Shown: one piece after another, positions 9,865-20,000 of the stretch
Numbering within the stretch: position 1 is the stretch's first letter
Layout of the letters: every line of letters starts with the position of its first letter
NCBI RefSeq assembly: GCF_002934065.1
Contig: NZ_CP018049.1
Span: 122,501 to 186,500, forward strand
Direction of reading: 5' to 3'
Source of the DNA: Pseudomonas orientalis
GTDB taxonomy: Bacteria > Pseudomonadota > Gammaproteobacteria > Pseudomonadales > Pseudomonadaceae
DNA length: 64,000 nucleotides
Program-made: the position numbers and the translations under genes
Notes under the pieces: model-generated
The model's database searches: none
What the model was told of the DNA's origin: nothing
The model's input: the letters and a program-made list of their open reading frames with translations, nothing else

Positions 9865-10572
9865 TTACGTACGTTCTCTATTCGCAGTTTCGATGCCATT
9901 GAGGTATGTATTGATGACCTCCATGCCGCGCATCAAGTGATTACGCAATGTCAGGATGCTTTCGTCGATTTTCTTTTGCACCACCAGGCTGAGCAACTCG
10001 CGGTGGTCTTCCTGTGACGTCTCGCCCAGTCCCATGGCTTCAAGGTTGAAGCGCAGAAACCGCTCTTCCTCATTCAGCCCGTGCTCCACCAGTTTGAGCA
10101 ATCGATGGTTAGGCGCCTTGCCATACAAGACCATGTGAAACAGGCGATTGAGGCGGCCAATCTCGCTGTAGTCTTTCTCACACTCCAGCGCATTGATACA
10201 GGCCTCTGCCTCGGCGATATCAGCCTCAGTGAGCAGTGGGATCGACAAGCGCAAGGCCTCGGACTCCAACAGCATGCGCAGGGCATAAGTCTCGGCCGAA
10301 TTGTCCTCGATCAATGGCGCGACCACCGCACCCTTGTGGGTCACCACATGCAGCAGGGATTGTGCTTCCAACTGGCGCAATGCTTCGCGCACCGGCATGC
10401 GGCTGACGCCGAACAGGCTGGCGAGCTCTTGCTGGCGCATAGCGGTGCCACAGGGCAACCGTCCATCGAGAATGGCGTTGCGCAACGTTTCTTCAATAAC
10501 GGCGCGGGCAAGATGAGCGGGAATTGGTCCGCTGACCTTGATGCTGCTTAAAGGGTTCGGCTTCGGCGTCAC
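9865..10572 (-). CDS. GntR-family transcriptional regulator, FCD type
   Basis: About 235 aa. The N-terminal winged helix (TLRNAILDGRLPCGTAMRQQELASLFGVSRMPVREALRQLEAQSLL) has the typical GntR 'SRMPVREALRQLE' recognition segment, followed by an all-helical FCD effector domain (TYALRMLLESEALRLSIP..., ending LRNHLMRGMEVINTYL). FCD regulators usually bind an organic acid and leave DNA when it is present. The longest frame starts at 10629, but an AAGGAGG site is followed 11 bases later by GTG at 10572 (VTPKPNP), which I choose. The gene lies on the same strand as pvfABC, 375 bp upstream. A candidate operator spans its own promoter (10606-10629). Its target genes are unknown. Confidence 0.88.
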   Translation of the reverse strand: MTPKPNPLSSIKVSGPIPAHLARAVIEETLRNAILDGRLPCGTAMRQQELASLFGVSRMPVREALRQLEAQSLLHVVTHKGAVVAPLIEDNSAETYALRMLLESEALRLSIPLLTEADIAEAEACINALECEKDYSEIGRLNRLFHMVLYGKAPNHRLLKLVEHGLNEEERFLRFNLEAMGLGETSQEDHRELLSLVVQKKIDESILTLRNHLMRGMEVINTYLNGIETANRERT

Positions 10573-10605
10573 GGTTACGCTGGCCTCCTTTCTTGAATAA
10601 TAAGT

Positions 10606-10629
10606 GTGTTTATTGGATCCAATGCACAC
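10606..10629. promoter_or_regulatory. Candidate GntR operator before the regulator gene
   Basis: An imperfect 24-bp palindrome: perfect core ATTGGATCCAAT (10612-10623) with outer GTGT and ACAC arms, 20 of 24 bases symmetric. It sits 34 bases before the GTG start of the FCD regulator. TTGGATCCAA-like cores are common for this family, so autoregulation is plausible. Confidence 0.55.
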
Positions 10630-10823
10630 TAGAGATGACCCAAGCGCTTGTCAAACCACCAAAGTTTCCGTTTGTAAGGGCTTACAGCGTGTATTTTGTG
10701 CGTCTCACAGAGGGCGGTTACAAAGTCGCTCTACCGATCGATGATCTCACTATGCCATTGTTTTTTCCGGGACGAAGCTTCACCATCCTCTGAAATTCCG
10801 TCTCTCTTCATGGACCGAACGCC

Positions 10824-11516
10824 TTGGCGGTAAGTTTTATTCCCTATCGAGTTCTTTGCTGGCTTTTATCAGCAATCTTATTGGCCGGCCTGATGCTTGG
10901 CGGGCTGCATGCCGATTGGGATTTCTCGCAGATCAGCCGCAAGGCCAGCGCCCTGTACGGGCCATTGGGCGAAGGCCAGCAGCGTATTGACGCCTGGCAG
11001 CGGCTGTTGACCAGTCAAAAGCAGGTCAGCGAACAAGAACAGCTCAAGATCGTTAACTTGTTTTTCAACAAACAAATGACCTACGTCGAAGACATCGATC
11101 TCTGGCACGCGGTCGATTATTGGGAGACACCCATCGAAGCCCTCTGGAAGGGCGCCGGTGACTGCGAAGACTACGCGATCGCCAAGTATTTCAGTTTGCG
11201 TCACCTGGGTGTGTCCAGCGACAAATTGCGCATTACCTACGTCAAGGCCTTGCGTCAGAATCGCGCGCACATGGTCTTGACCTACTATTCCACCCCCGAC
11301 GCGATCCCGCTGGTGCTCGACAGCCTGATGGACGACATCCTGCCGGCTACCCGCCGTACCGATTTGATCCCGGTGTATTCATTCAACGCCGAGGGCCTTT
11401 ACCTGCCCGGCGCCAAGGGCAACAAGAAGGTCGGCGATACCAAACGCTTGTCGCGCTGGCAGGATGTGTTGAGAAAAATGCGTGCGGAAGGCTTTCCAGC
11501 CGAGCCTGCCAACTAG
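10824..11516 (+). CDS. lapG: LapG, periplasmic cysteine protease releasing LapA
   Basis: Bacterial transglutaminase-like cysteine protease (BTLCP) of 230 aa. When c-di-GMP is low it cuts the LapA N-terminus and frees the adhesin from the cell surface. A hydrophobic signal segment (about 8-28) leads to the periplasm. The catalytic triad is visible as C114 (GDCEDYAIAKY), H149 (NRAHMVL) and D166 (LVLDSL). The start is TTG; no in-frame ATG occurs upstream, and the next ATG falls inside the signal peptide. lapD follows after 14 bases, so the two are co-transcribed. Protease activity in the family is calcium-dependent. Confidence 0.95.
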   Translation: MAVSFIPYRVLCWLLSAILLAGLMLGGLHADWDFSQISRKASALYGPLGEGQQRIDAWQRLLTSQKQVSEQEQLKIVNLFFNKQMTYVEDIDLWHAVDYWETPIEALWKGAGDCEDYAIAKYFSLRHLGVSSDKLRITYVKALRQNRAHMVLTYYSTPDAIPLVLDSLMDDILPATRRTDLIPVYSFNAEGLYLPGAKGNKKVGDTKRLSRWQDVLRKMRAEGFPAEPAN

Positions 11517-11530
11517 GAGTAACTGATCGG

Positions 11531-13477
11531 ATGTCTTTGTTCAAACAGCTGTTGATCGCAATCTGTCTGTTCCTGGTGGTCGCCTTCAGCGGCAGCTTCA
11601 TGGTCAGCCTGGAAAGTTCGCGCACGCAATACGTCAACCAGTTGCGCTCCCATGCGCAGGACGCCGCGACGGCGCTGGCGCTGTCGCTCACCCCCAATAT
11701 CGATGACCCGGCCATGGTGGAGCTGCTGGTCAGCTCGATCTTCGACAGCGGTTACTACGCCAGTATCCGCGTGGTGGACCTGGCAACGGACAAAACCATC
11801 GTTGAGCGCAGCGGCATTCCGGACAGCAACGGCGTACCCAACTGGTTCGTTAAATTGATCGGCCTGGAGCCGGCCGGTGGCGATGCGCTGGTGAGCCGTG
11901 GTTGGGAGCAGGCGGCGCGCGTCGAGGTGGTCAGCCATCCGATGTTCGCCCTGGCCAAACTCTGGCAGAGCGCCTTGGGCAGCCTTGGCTGGTTGCTGCT
12001 GTGCGGCGCTGTCAGTGTGGTGCTTGGCGGGTTGCTGCTGCGCCGCCAATTGAAACCGTTGGACTACATGGTCAGACAGTCCCACGCGATCGCCCGCCGA
12101 GAATTCCTCAGCCTGCCCGACCTGCCGCGCACGCCGGAACTGCGCCGGGTGGTGCAGGCGATGAACCAGATGGTGGAAAAGCTCAAGGCACTGTTCCAGG
12201 AGCAGGCCGAGCGCAGCGAAAAGCTGCGCACCGAATCCTATCAGGACAACCTCACCGGTCTGGCCAACCGGCGTTACTTCGAGATGCAGCTCAACGCCCG
12301 TGTCAGCGACCCCGAAGAAACCAACTCGGGTTACTTGCTGGTGTTGCGCGTCAAGGACCTGGCCGGCTTGAACCAGCGCCTGGGGGGCCAGCGTACCGAC
12401 CAGCTGCTGCAAGCGGTCGGCGAACAGCTGTTGCGCCAATGCGAGCCGTACCCGGAAACCCACAACCTCGTGACCCGGATCCGTGGCGGCGAATTCGCCG
12501 TGCTGGCGCCTGGGCTGACGCGAGAGGAAGCGCTGCAATTGGCGCAGAACCTGGAAAGCACCTTACTCAGCCTGCAGGCCACCGGTGCCAGCGATGTCGC
12601 GCCCGTGGCCTATATCGGCCTGGCACCCTTCAACCATGGCGATGCGCCGCAGGCGCTGCTGACCCGCGCCGACCAGGCCCTGGCGCAAGCCGAAGGGCAG
12701 GGTGACAGCACTTGGGTGTGCCTCGACCACGGTGCCGCCGCCAAAGTCGGTGACGATCACCACGCCTGGCACACGCTGTTGGACCAGGCGCTGACCCAGC
12801 AGCGTTTCGAGCTGTACTTCCAGCCGGTCGTCGCCAGCCAGGATCCGCAATTAGTCCTGCATTACAAAGTGCTGTCACGCTTGCACGACGTTGACGGCCA
12901 TACCATACCCGCCGGGCGTTTCCTGCCGTGGCTCGAGCGTTTCGGCTGGTCCGCCCGCCTGGACCGCTTGATGCTGGAGCAGGTGCTCAAACAGATGACC
13001 GGCCACAGCGATAGTCTGGCGCTGAACCTCTCAGCCGCGACCTTGCAGGACCCAGAGGCCCTGCAGCGCATTTATGACCTGCTGCGCCAGCACAGCAACC
13101 TCGGCCCGCGCCTCACCCTGGAAATCGGTGAAGAGCAACTGCCGGAGCAGCCTGTGCTGGAACAGATGACCCAGCGCCTGCGCGAACTGGGCTTCTCCCT
13201 GAGCCTCCAGCGTTTCGGTGGGCGTTTCAGCATGATCGGCAACCTGGCCCGCCTGGGCCTGGCGTACTTGAAAATCGACGGCAGCTACATCCGCGCCATC
13301 GATCAGGAAAGCGACAAGCGCCTGTTTATCGAAGCCATCCAGCGCGCGGCCCACAGCATCGATCTACCGTTGATTGCCGAACGTGTGGAGACCGAGGGTG
13401 AGCTGAAGGTGATTCGCGAGATGGGGATTTTTGGTGTGCAGGGCCAGCTGTTCGGCGAGCCGGCGCCCTGGAAATAA
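11531..13477 (+). CDS. lapD: LapD, inside-out c-di-GMP receptor controlling LapG
   Basis: Inner-membrane receptor of 648 aa. When c-di-GMP binds its cytoplasmic EAL-like domain, its periplasmic domain holds LapG away from LapA. Order: TM1 (about 7-27), LapD_MoxY periplasmic domain (about 28-150), TM2 (about 152-172), HAMP, degenerate GGDEF and degenerate EAL. RGGEF (318-322) replaces GGDEF, and the EAL signature is KVLSR (446-450), lacking the catalytic Glu. It should therefore bind the nucleotide without making or breaking it. These changes are normal for LapD. An AGGAG site lies 11 bases before the ATG. A REP pair follows the gene. Confidence 0.96.
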   Translation: MSLFKQLLIAICLFLVVAFSGSFMVSLESSRTQYVNQLRSHAQDAATALALSLTPNIDDPAMVELLVSSIFDSGYYASIRVVDLATDKTIVERSGIPDSNGVPNWFVKLIGLEPAGGDALVSRGWEQAARVEVVSHPMFALAKLWQSALGSLGWLLLCGAVSVVLGGLLLRRQLKPLDYMVRQSHAIARREFLSLPDLPRTPELRRVVQAMNQMVEKLKALFQEQAERSEKLRTESYQDNLTGLANRRYFEMQLNARVSDPEETNSGYLLVLRVKDLAGLNQRLGGQRTDQLLQAVGEQLLRQCEPYPETHNLVTRIRGGEFAVLAPGLTREEALQLAQNLESTLLSLQATGASDVAPVAYIGLAPFNHGDAPQALLTRADQALAQAEGQGDSTWVCLDHGAAAKVGDDHHAWHTLLDQALTQQRFELYFQPVVASQDPQLVLHYKVLSRLHDVDGHTIPAGRFLPWLERFGWSARLDRLMLEQVLKQMTGHSDSLALNLSAATLQDPEALQRIYDLLRQHSNLGPRLTLEIGEEQLPEQPVLEQMTQRLRELGFSLSLQRFGGRFSMIGNLARLGLAYLKIDGSYIRAIDQESDKRLFIEAIQRAAHSIDLPLIAERVETEGELKVIREMGIFGVQGQLFGEPAPWK

Positions 13478-13487
13478 CGCAGAACAC

Positions 13488-13580
13488 ATGTGGGAGGGGG
13501 CTTGCCCCCGATAGCGGTGTATCAGTCGCCTAAGTATCGCCTGGTCTACTGCTATCGGGGGCAAGCCCCCTCCCACATTT
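13488..13580. repeat. REP pair (inverted), after lapD
   Basis: ATGTGGGAGGGGGCTTGCCC at the left is mirrored by GGGGGCAAGCCCCCTCCCAC at the right, with about 50 bases between. This is the common P. fluorescens-group REP in head-to-head orientation (BIME-like), lying between the convergent lapD and the small minus-strand gene. Confidence 0.92.
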
Positions 13581-13603
13581 TAGAGTCGGCGCAACTTCAG
13601 GGC

Positions 13604-13942
13604 TCAGATAAGCCCTTTCTCATCATCATTGATCAACTGACTCAACCCGCCCAACGCTTCCCGCGCCTGGTTACGGTCCATCAGTTTGGCCTGGGCTGCG
13701 GGCGGCAGGTCCGTCACGCTGATAACGCCCTTGCGGGTGAGCACCTGGATCAAATCGTCCAGCACCCGAATCATCTCCAGGTCACTCTGCTTGAGTTGGG
13801 CCAGGCTGGTTTCCACCACTTCGTTGGCGTACCAGGCCTGGATCTCATGGTGATCGGCCGGCAGTGTGTCGGTGGATTCGGCAAAGGCGGCGGCCTCTAC
13901 GCGACTCAACGCGCCCTGTGCATCACGTTGCACGTAAAACAT
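13604..13942 (-). CDS. Small conserved Pseudomonas protein (annotated 'tryptophan synthase beta-like')
   Basis: A 112-aa protein beginning MFYVQRDAQG. A GAGGGG ribosome site lies 6 bases before this ATG; an upstream start at 13966 would add eight residues and is less likely. The sequence is helical and acidic in its middle (SLAQLKQSDLEMIRVLDDLIQVLTRKGVISVTDLP). Related proteins in Pseudomonas carry the label 'tryptophan synthase subunit beta-like' without evidence of that activity, and no pyridoxal-phosphate enzyme could fit this length. It sits between lapD and lapA, where a small gene also occurs in Pf0-1. Function unknown. Confidence 0.8.
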   Translation of the reverse strand: MFYVQRDAQGALSRVEAAAFAESTDTLPADHHEIQAWYANEVVETSLAQLKQSDLEMIRVLDDLIQVLTRKGVISVTDLPPAAQAKLMDRNQAREALGGLSQLINDDEKGLI

Positions 13943-14052
13943 AAGAACCCCTCGAAGATGAGCCACACACCTTTAGCCCCATAGGCTGGCCGTGTGTTGA
14001 TAAACGCGAGTATGCGATGCAACCGGCCGCCGGGGCCAGCAACGTATCGCCA

Positions 14053-14089
14053 GGATAAATCGGCCGCCTCGAGGGCGGCCAATTTATCC
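14053..14089 (-). terminator. Hairpin terminator of lapA
   Basis: A 37-base near-perfect inverted repeat starting 5 bases after the lapA stop. Outer arms GGATAAAT / ATTTATCC and inner arms GGCCGCC / GGCGGCC are separated by one mismatch and a 5-base loop. Read on the minus strand, the outer arm supplies ATTTAT rather than a clean U-run. Confidence 0.75.
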
Positions 14090-14093
14090 AAGC

Positions 14094-17000
14094 TTAGACG
14101 GTGTGATCGATCTTGATGGTCGGATCTGCACCGCTGATCAGCGAGTTGATGCTGGTATGAGACCAATCGTTGCCTTCCAGCTTGATGGTCACATCCGCAT
14201 TGGCCACGCCGCCAGCGGTGTTGAGCTTGCCTTCGCTGCTCACTTGCAGGGTCGACACGCCTTCTACCGTGGTGATCTTGAGGTAGTTGTCGATGGTGCT
14301 GTCCGTCTCGCCTTTGAGCAAGTCGCGCAGGTCAATCCGATCACCTTCCGACGCCGTGAAGTCCTTGATCACGTCGTTGCCGAAGTCACCGGCCTTCCAC
14401 ATGAAGGTGTCGGCACCCGAACCGCCGACCAGGATGTCGTTGCCCAGGCCACCCATCAACGTGTCGTTACCGGTGCCGCCCAAGAGGATGTCATTGCCCT
14501 TGCCGCCGTCCAGCACGTCGTTGCCGCCCTGGCCGAACAGGATGTCATCGCCGCCACCGCCGATCAGCGTGTCATTGCCATCCTTGGCGCCGGATACGTC
14601 AAAGTCCGCGTAATGCTCGGTGACGTACTGGTGCACGTTCGAGGTGGTGACCGACGAGACGGCCATACCGGTTTTCTGTGCCACAAAAGCCTGCAGCGCG
14701 TTGTAACCCTCACCGGTCACGTCGCTGAAGCTCACCAGGTCGCCAAACAGGATGTCATTGCCGTCGCCACCGCTGACGGTGTCCGCGCCTGGCAGAGTCG
14801 CCTCGGTATGGCCGAGGATGGCATTGGCCAGGTCCTTCGGATCGATATTGGCCTGTGGCTTGCCATCGCTGTCGTAAGGCTTCAGGTCGCTTAAGCTGAT
14901 GTCGCTGTTGATGCCGATCGCCTCCACATGCGAAAGCCCGCCCAGCAGCGCGAAGGCGCTCTTGGAGTTGGCCAGTGTTGCCGTGTCGGTGCTGTTGCCT
15001 CGGCCGTCAAGGTTGGACAACTCAAAGGTGCCATCGCCCTGGGCGCGAACCGTGCCCAGGTTGTAGGCCGTCCACCAGAAGCCGTTCGAGGTTTGCAGTT
15101 GAGCGGCACCCGAGGCGTCGATGCTCAAGTAATGGGTGTTATCCAGGTACTTGCCGACCGCGGTCCCGGGCGTGTAGTTGGCCGTCGTTACCACATCATC
15201 GAACTTGACGTTGCCGTACAGCGTCGGGTTGGTCTGCTCACCGCTCTGGTAGAACGTCGGCTGGCCGTCGGTGATGAAGTACGTAAGGTTGGTCGCACCG
15301 GTGTTTTTGGTCGCCAGGTCGCTCTGGAAGAAGTTGGCGGTGGTCTTGAACACGTCTTCGTAGTTGGTGCCGCCTTCCGACACCATCGAGTCCAGCACTG
15401 CTTTGAGCTGGGTCAGCGCATTGGGGGCATTGAGGTTGATGGCGATCGACTTGTTCACCTGACTATCGAAGTCGGCCAGGAAGATATTCACCGTGCCCGA
15501 CGTGTTGGCACCCAGGCTGTCTTTGAGCGAGTTGAACACCGTGGTCAGCGACGACTTCGCCGCGTTGATCGACGCTGTGCTCATGCTGCCGGAGCTGTCC
15601 ACCATGAAGGCAATGTTGTAGTTCTTGCCCTGCACCACGTTCAGGCCACCGATATCGGCCACAACAATGTCGTTGCCATCGGTGCCGATGATCGAGTCGC
15701 TGCCCGAGGTACCGGTGACCGAACTGTAGATGGCGGGGTACACAGTTACGGGCAATTGCGCGGTGGTGCTCGCCGACCCGCCGATGCTCTCGGTAGACGT
15801 CGAGGTAACGGTGAGGTTGAACTGGCCGCTGTAATAGGTCGGCGGTTTGATGGTCAGGGAGCCCAGGTCCCAGCCGTTGACGTTGACTTCGCCCACGGTC
15901 TTGGTCGCGGTAAAGGTGTGTCCCGCAGCGTCGGTAAGCACCGAACCTGCCGGTATGCCACCGATCTTCACGGCCAGGGTTTCCGAACCGTCGGTATCGG
16001 TCAGCGCGGTGGTGATCTTGGACAGTTTGACGCTGCCGTTTTCCAGGCCTTCGTTGAGCTTGTAGCCCACGTAGTAACCGTCACCGTGGCTGCCATGCAG
16101 GTCGGACACGGTCACGCCGGCGTTGGTCAGGTCGGTGATACCGGTGTACAGCGGCACGGTGCCGGTGCTCAGGTTCTGCACCGTCCCGCCGTTGATCGAC
16201 AGGTTGACGTCGAAGCTGCCAGGCCCCGCTTGGTTGGCCTGGTAGATCTCAAGGCTGTAATAGCCGCTGACCGTTGGCGTGAACGTGCCGCTGAACTTGC
16301 CACTGTTGGTGCCCCACAAGCCGCTGGCCACGTCTTTACCGCCGACGTTGATCAGCAGGCTGTCATCGGCGACGCCGCTGAAGGTGTAGTTCTTGCCGGC
16401 TTCCATGTACATCAGGCCGGAGATTTTGGCACCCGAGCCGGCATTGACGTTTTCGGTGGACTCGACGTTGGTTATGACCGCGCTGCTGTTGGGCGTGCCG
16501 GCGCCATCAATGGCTTTTTTCAGTACGTCCGGTGCGGCGCCATTACCGTTGGTGCCAAGGCCCGAGATGCTGCTCCAGCTCTGCTTGATCAGGCCGGTCG
16601 AGGTGACGTTATTGTCAGCCACACTCAGGGTCGGCGCATCGGCCACCGGGGTGATATCGACTTTCACCGTGGCGCTGCTGCCCAGGTCCTTGCCGTCGGT
16701 AGGCTGGAACTTGAACTGTGCGTAATCGGACTGCTTGTTACCGATGCCGGTGCCGCCATAACCGTCGGCGCCGGACTCGTTGGCGTTGGGCATAAAGCGC
16801 AACTGACCACCATCGACCTGGGCTTTGGTAAAGGTCTGGCCGCTGGTCACGTTGGTCCAGGTGGTGCCGTCGGCCGCCAGGTATTGCAGCTTGCCGGCCA
16901 CCGGCAGGTCGGTGATCTTCACGCCGAGGCTGGCTTGTGGCGAGTCCACGTCGGTCACGCCGAAGTTGGCCCAGGTCAGCGCGAGCGCAGTGTCTTCGGT

Positions 17001-20000
17001 ACCGGTTACGGCCCCGCCCGTTGCCACTGGCGCATCGTTGACGGCCAGCACGTTGACGGTGGTGGTGGCGACGTTGGAGTAGTTGCCGCCGTCGGTCACC
17101 GTCACGGTAATGGTGCGCGGCGTGGTGCTTGGGTCGTGGCTGTTGTTGGTGAACGTGATGTTCTGGATGCGTTGCATGTAGTCAGCCAGCGTCGCGCTGC
17201 CCGACAACGTCAGGGTGATGACGCCCGTCTGGTTATTGGTGCTGACGCTGATGCCATTGACGCCGTTGCCCAGGTTCAAGCTATCACCGGCTTGCGCGTT
17301 GGTCAGGGTGACCGTTGCGCCGGTCAGCATTGTGCTGTCCGGGTCGGTGATCCTGATATCGGTGTCGGCAATCGACACACCCTGCCCGGCGGTGCCTTCG
17401 GTGAAGGTGGTCTTGTAATCGTTGCCGCTGGCGCCGCTGGAATTGTTCGCGTCCAGGTCGATGACCGGCGGTGCATCGTTGTCGAGGATATCGGTGCTGA
17501 CGGTACCCTTGTCGATCACCAGGTTCTCGAAATTGCCACCGGTGGTCTTGTCGATAGTGATGACGATTTTTTCCGTCGGCTCGGTGATTTTGTCGTCCAG
17601 CGTGCGGATATCAAACGGCACGCTGCTGGCGCCGGCCGGAATCTTCACGGTGTACACGCCATTGAAATCCGAGCCGTCGGTGGCCGTGCCGCTGTACTTG
17701 AGCGTGACGGTCAGATCGGTTTGCGCCGGGTTGCTCAAGTTCAGCGTGTAATGCGCGGTGCCGCCTTCAGTCACCGATGCGTCGCCGCTGAGGCTGAGGG
17801 TGGTGTTGGTGACCACATCCGTGACTTTGGTGACGACGGTGCTGCCATCAACCATCAAGTGCTCGTATTTGTCGCCGCCGCTGACGACGCCGCTGATTTT
17901 GGTCGTGACGTCATTGGCGCCGACATACGCATCGTTAGGCGCGGTGGCCGTGGTGAAATTACTCGACTTGCCGTTGCCGATGGTAATGGTCGAGCCATTA
18001 TCCAGCTTCACCACCAGGTCGGAACCGAGGTTGGTGACTGCCGCGCCGTTCTTGTCGACCAGCGACGCGGTGTAGACAATCTGCCCACCCTCGCTGACCG
18101 AGCCCGTGGCCTTGAGCACCACCGTCACATCGTCGATGGTGTCGTTGATCGTGGTGGTTGCGCCACCCGGTGTGACAGTCACACCCTCGAAATTGCCACC
18201 GGTGGTTCCGGTGATCTTGACGGTTTGAGTGCTCTTGTCGATGAACACGTCATCGCTTGGTGCCGCCACCGTCACCGTGCCCACGGTCGAACCCTGCTTG
18301 ATGGTGATGCTGGAACCGTTGTCCAACTGCACCACCATGTCGCTGCCGGCCTTGTTGCTCAAAGTCGCGGTGTAGGTGATCTGGCCACCTTCGTTGACGG
18401 CGCTTGGCGCGCTCAGCGTGACGCTGGTCAGGTCGGTGCTGCCAGGGGTATCGGTAACAGTGGTGCTAACCGCTGTGGTACTTGGCACCAGGTTCTCAAA
18501 GTGCTCGCCACCGGTGACAGTCTTGATTGCAGTGGTGACGGTTTGATCGCCTTTGTAGACGTCATTCGGTGCCACGGCGGTGACCGTGCCGCTGGATTGG
18601 TTCAACCCGATGGTGATGGTTTTGCCGTTATCCAGGGTGATGGTCAGCGGGTTGGTGATGTTGGTCACCGGCGCGCCGTTTTTATCCACAAGGCTGGCGG
18701 TGTAAACGATATTGCCGCCTTCGCCGATGGTGGTGGTGGCGGTCAGTACAACGTCGACCTTGTCGATGGTGTCGTTGATCGCAGTGGTTGCGCCGTTGCC
18801 TGCGACTTCCAGTTTTTCGAAGTTGCCGCCAGAAGCGTCGGTAATCTTGACGATCTGGGTGCTCTTGTCGATGAACACGTCATCGCTTGGCGCAGGGACG
18901 GTGACGGTGCCGACGGTTTCACCGGCTTTAATGGTGATCGACGAGCCGTTATCAAGTTTCAGCGTAACGTCAGTACCGGCCTTGTTGCTCAAGGTTGCGG
19001 TGTACGTGATCTGGCCACCTTCGTTGACTGCGCTCGGCGCGGTCAGGGTAACGGTGGTGGTGTTATCAGTACCTGGGGTGTCAGTCACTGTTGTTGTGAC
19101 TTTGTCGGTACCTGGAACGAGATTTTCGAAGTGCTCACCACCAGTGACAGTCTTGATAGCAGTGATGACGGTTTGGTCGCCTTTATAGACGTCATCTGGT
19201 GCAACAACCGAAACGCTGCCGCTCGATTGGTTCACACCGATGGTGATGGTTTTGCCGTTGTCCAGGGTGACAGTCAGCGGGTTAGTGATGTTAGTCACCA
19301 GCGCACCGTTTTTATCCACAAGGCTGGCGGTGTAGACGATGTTGCCGCCTTCGCCAACCGTGGTGGTAGCGCTCAGAACCACATCGACTTTGTCGATGGT
19401 GTCGTTGATCGCTGTCGTTGCACTGTTTTGCGCAACTACCAGCTTCTCGAAGTTGCCGCCGGAAGCGTCGGTAATCTTGACGATCTGGGTGCTCTTGTCG
19501 ATGAACACGTCATCGCTTGGCGCAGGGACGGTCACAGTGCCGACGGTTTCACCGGCTTTGATGATGATGTTTGAACCGTTATCCAGTTTCAGAGTGACGT
19601 CAGTACCGGCCTTGTTGCTCAAGGTCGCGGTGTAGGTGATCTGCCCACCTTCGTTGACTGCGCTTGGCGCGGTCAGCGTAACGGTAGTGGTATCAGCAGT
19701 GCCTGGGGTATCGGTAACAGTGGTGTTAACCGCTGTGGTACCTGGCACCAGGTTTTCAAAGTGCTCGCCACCGGTGACGGTTTTGATGGCGGTCGTGACG
19801 GTTTGATCGCCTTTGTAGACGTCATTCGGTGCCACGGTGGTGACCGTGCCGCTGGATTGGTTCACACCGATGGTGATGGTTTTGCCGTTATCCAGTGTGA
19901 CGGTCAGCGGGTTGGTGATGTTGGTCACCGGCGCGCCGTTTTTATCCACAAGGCTGGCGGTGTAGACGATATTGCCGCCCTCGCCGACGGTGGTGGTAGC

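Noticed and set aside
10593..10793. A 66-codon frame upstream of lapG
   Set aside because: Overlaps the GntR promoter and operator-like dyad, with no family match or good start site.
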